NCBI GenBank assembly: GCA_903828235.1 | Contig: CAIKLM010000122.1 | Location: 45,281 to 109,280 of the forward strand | DNA from: an uncultured beta proteobacterium | Lineage (GTDB): Bacteria; Pseudomonadota; Gammaproteobacteria; Burkholderiales; Burkholderiaceae_C | Direction of reading: 5' to 3' | Length of the DNA stretch: 64,000 nucleotides | In this document: positions 62,571-64,000 of the stretch, in pieces | Layout: each line of letters starts with the position of its first letter | Numbering within the stretch: position 1 is the stretch's first letter | Position numbers and translations under genes: made by a program | Notes under the pieces: model-generated | The model's input: the letters and a program-made list of their open reading frames with translations, nothing else | Database searches by the model: none | What the model was told of the DNA's origin: nothing

Positions 62571-63461
62571 TCAACGTACGCCCCAGCCGCCGCCCACCAG
62601 GGCCACGGCGCTGGCGGAGTGGTGCGGGCTGCGGAACGGACGCTGGCCGAAGGCGACCGCATCGGTGCCCGCACGCGACAGGCCGCGCAGCGCGGCGCTT
62701 TGCAAGGCTTCCTCGTCGCTCATGGGGGGCAGCAGGGACGGCAGGCGCTGCGCCAGCATGGACTTGCCGGTGCCCGGGGGCCCGATCAACAGCAGGCTGT
62801 GCTGGCCCGCCGCGGCGATCTCCAGCGCCCGGCGCGCTGCGGCTTGGCCGCGCACCTCCACCAGGTCCGGGCCGTCGTCCTGGGCTTGGGCGGGGCGTTG
62901 CGGCACCGCTCGGGGCAGTTCTACGCCGGGAGCGTCCTCCTGGCTGGGCATCAAGGTCTGCGCCACTTCCAGCAGGTGCGTCGCCTGCCGCACCTCCAGG
63001 CCCTGCACCAGCGCGGCCTCGGCGGCGCTGGCCGCGGGCAGCACCAGGGTGCGGGTGGTCTGCTCGCGCCGCGCCGCCAGGGCCAGGGCCAGGGCGCCCC
63101 GCACCGGTTGCAGAGCGCCGGCCAGCGAGAGTTCGCCCGCCACCTCCAGCCCCTGCAGCCGGGCCGGGTCGATCACCCCACTGGCGGCCAGGATGCCCAG
63201 CGCGCTGGGCAGATCGCAGCGGCCGGATTCCTTGGGCAGGTCGGCCGGCGCCAGATTCACGGTCACTCGCTGGTTGTGCGGAAAGGCGAAGCCGCTCTCC
63301 GACAGGGCTGCCCGCACACGCTCGCGCGCTTCCTTCACTTCCGTGTCAGCCAGGCCCACCAGGGTGAAGCTGGGCAGGCCGTTGGCCAGATGCACCTCCA
63401 CGCGCACGGCGGGCGCCTCCAGGCCGTCCAGGGCACGGCTCATCACCACGGCAAGCGTCAT
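62571..63461 (-). pseudogene. comM: comM/yifB Mg-chelatase-like ATPase truncated by insertion
   Basis: MTLAVVMSRALDGLEAPAVRVEVHLANGLPSF...LLLIGPPGTGKSMLAQRLP...HHSASAVALVGGG then WGVR*; Walker B half missing. Confidence 0.88.
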
Positions 63462-63775
63462 CTCGGTGTCCTTGGCGTGCAGGCGGACCTGCGGGAAAGG
63501 CCGCGCGGCGAGAGCCTTGCGCGGCGTCAGGGATTCTGTGAAGCCCTGCCGCGTTTGTATGCACCCCTTTGGCGCCCCTCTTTGGTGCGCACCTTTGTGG
63601 GGCACTCCGATGGGGGTGTTGGCGCTTCAAAGCGGGGCGGGTGGGTGCGCTGTCCTGGCTTTTCTCTCCTGTTCCGGGCTCTTGCGGCCCCGTCGTGCCT
63701 GGCGTCGAGGTGGGACTCAAGGCTGGCACGGAAGGTGCAGACAGCTGGTCAACCATTCATCACCAAGGAGTTCCC

Positions 63776-64000
63776 ATGAAATCGCTGTCCCTCGCCTCCA
63801 TCGCCGTTGCCGTGGCTGCGCTGTCCGCTGTGGCTGTGCCGTCCGTCACCCTGGCGGCCGATTCCTCCGTCGCCTTCAACGCCGGTGTGGTCACCGATTA
63901 CCGCTACCGCGGCATCTCCCAGAGCCGCCTGCAACCCGCCCTGCAGGGCGGCGTGGACTTCACGGCCGGTGCTTTCTATCTCGGTGCCTGGGGCTCGACC
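63776..64000 (+). CDS. TorF-like putative porin, truncated by window end
   Basis: MKSLSLASIAVAVAALSAVAV...SSVAFNAGVVTDYRYRGISQSRLQPALQGGVDF. Confidence 0.82.
   Translation, partial: MKSLSLASIAVAVAALSAVAVPSVTLAADSSVAFNAGVVTDYRYRGISQSRLQPALQGGVDFTAGAFYLGAWGST

Overview
This is a GC-rich, betaproteobacterial-looking (probably Burkholderiales; inferred from family content only) accessory region of at least 62.5 kb. It is dominated by copper, zinc and cadmium resistance modules: a cusCBA-type RND pump, a czcICBA-type operon, CadA, CopA and CopB-like P-type ATPases, four MerR-family regulators, two paralogous CzcRS/CopRS-like two-component modules, a CDF transporter, CusF, cupredoxin, DUF411 and multicopper oxidase proteins, CzcE, CzcI-like proteins and a DsbA/DsbB pair. 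The segment from 43.5 to 46 kb is a degraded mosaic with IS91-like transposase fragments. After it come an MscS channel, a PepSY/two-component module, endonuclease I, a LexA-box-preceded umuDC-like cassette whose UmuD lacks both catalytic residues, and an H-NS-like protein. The island's far end holds a two-gene candidate defence locus: an SMC/RloC-like AAA ATPase with a CxxC hook, then a large protein with a C-terminal HEPN-like RNxxxH motif and its ribosome-binding site buried in a perfect 12-bp hairpin. At about 62.57 kb a comM/yifB-type gene is truncated mid-frame next to repeated ATTCTCAT motifs, so this is very likely an island/transposon boundary. Chromosomal-type sequence (5' part of comM, TorF-like porin) follows. 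All assignments come from reading the sequence and supplied translations; no database search was run.
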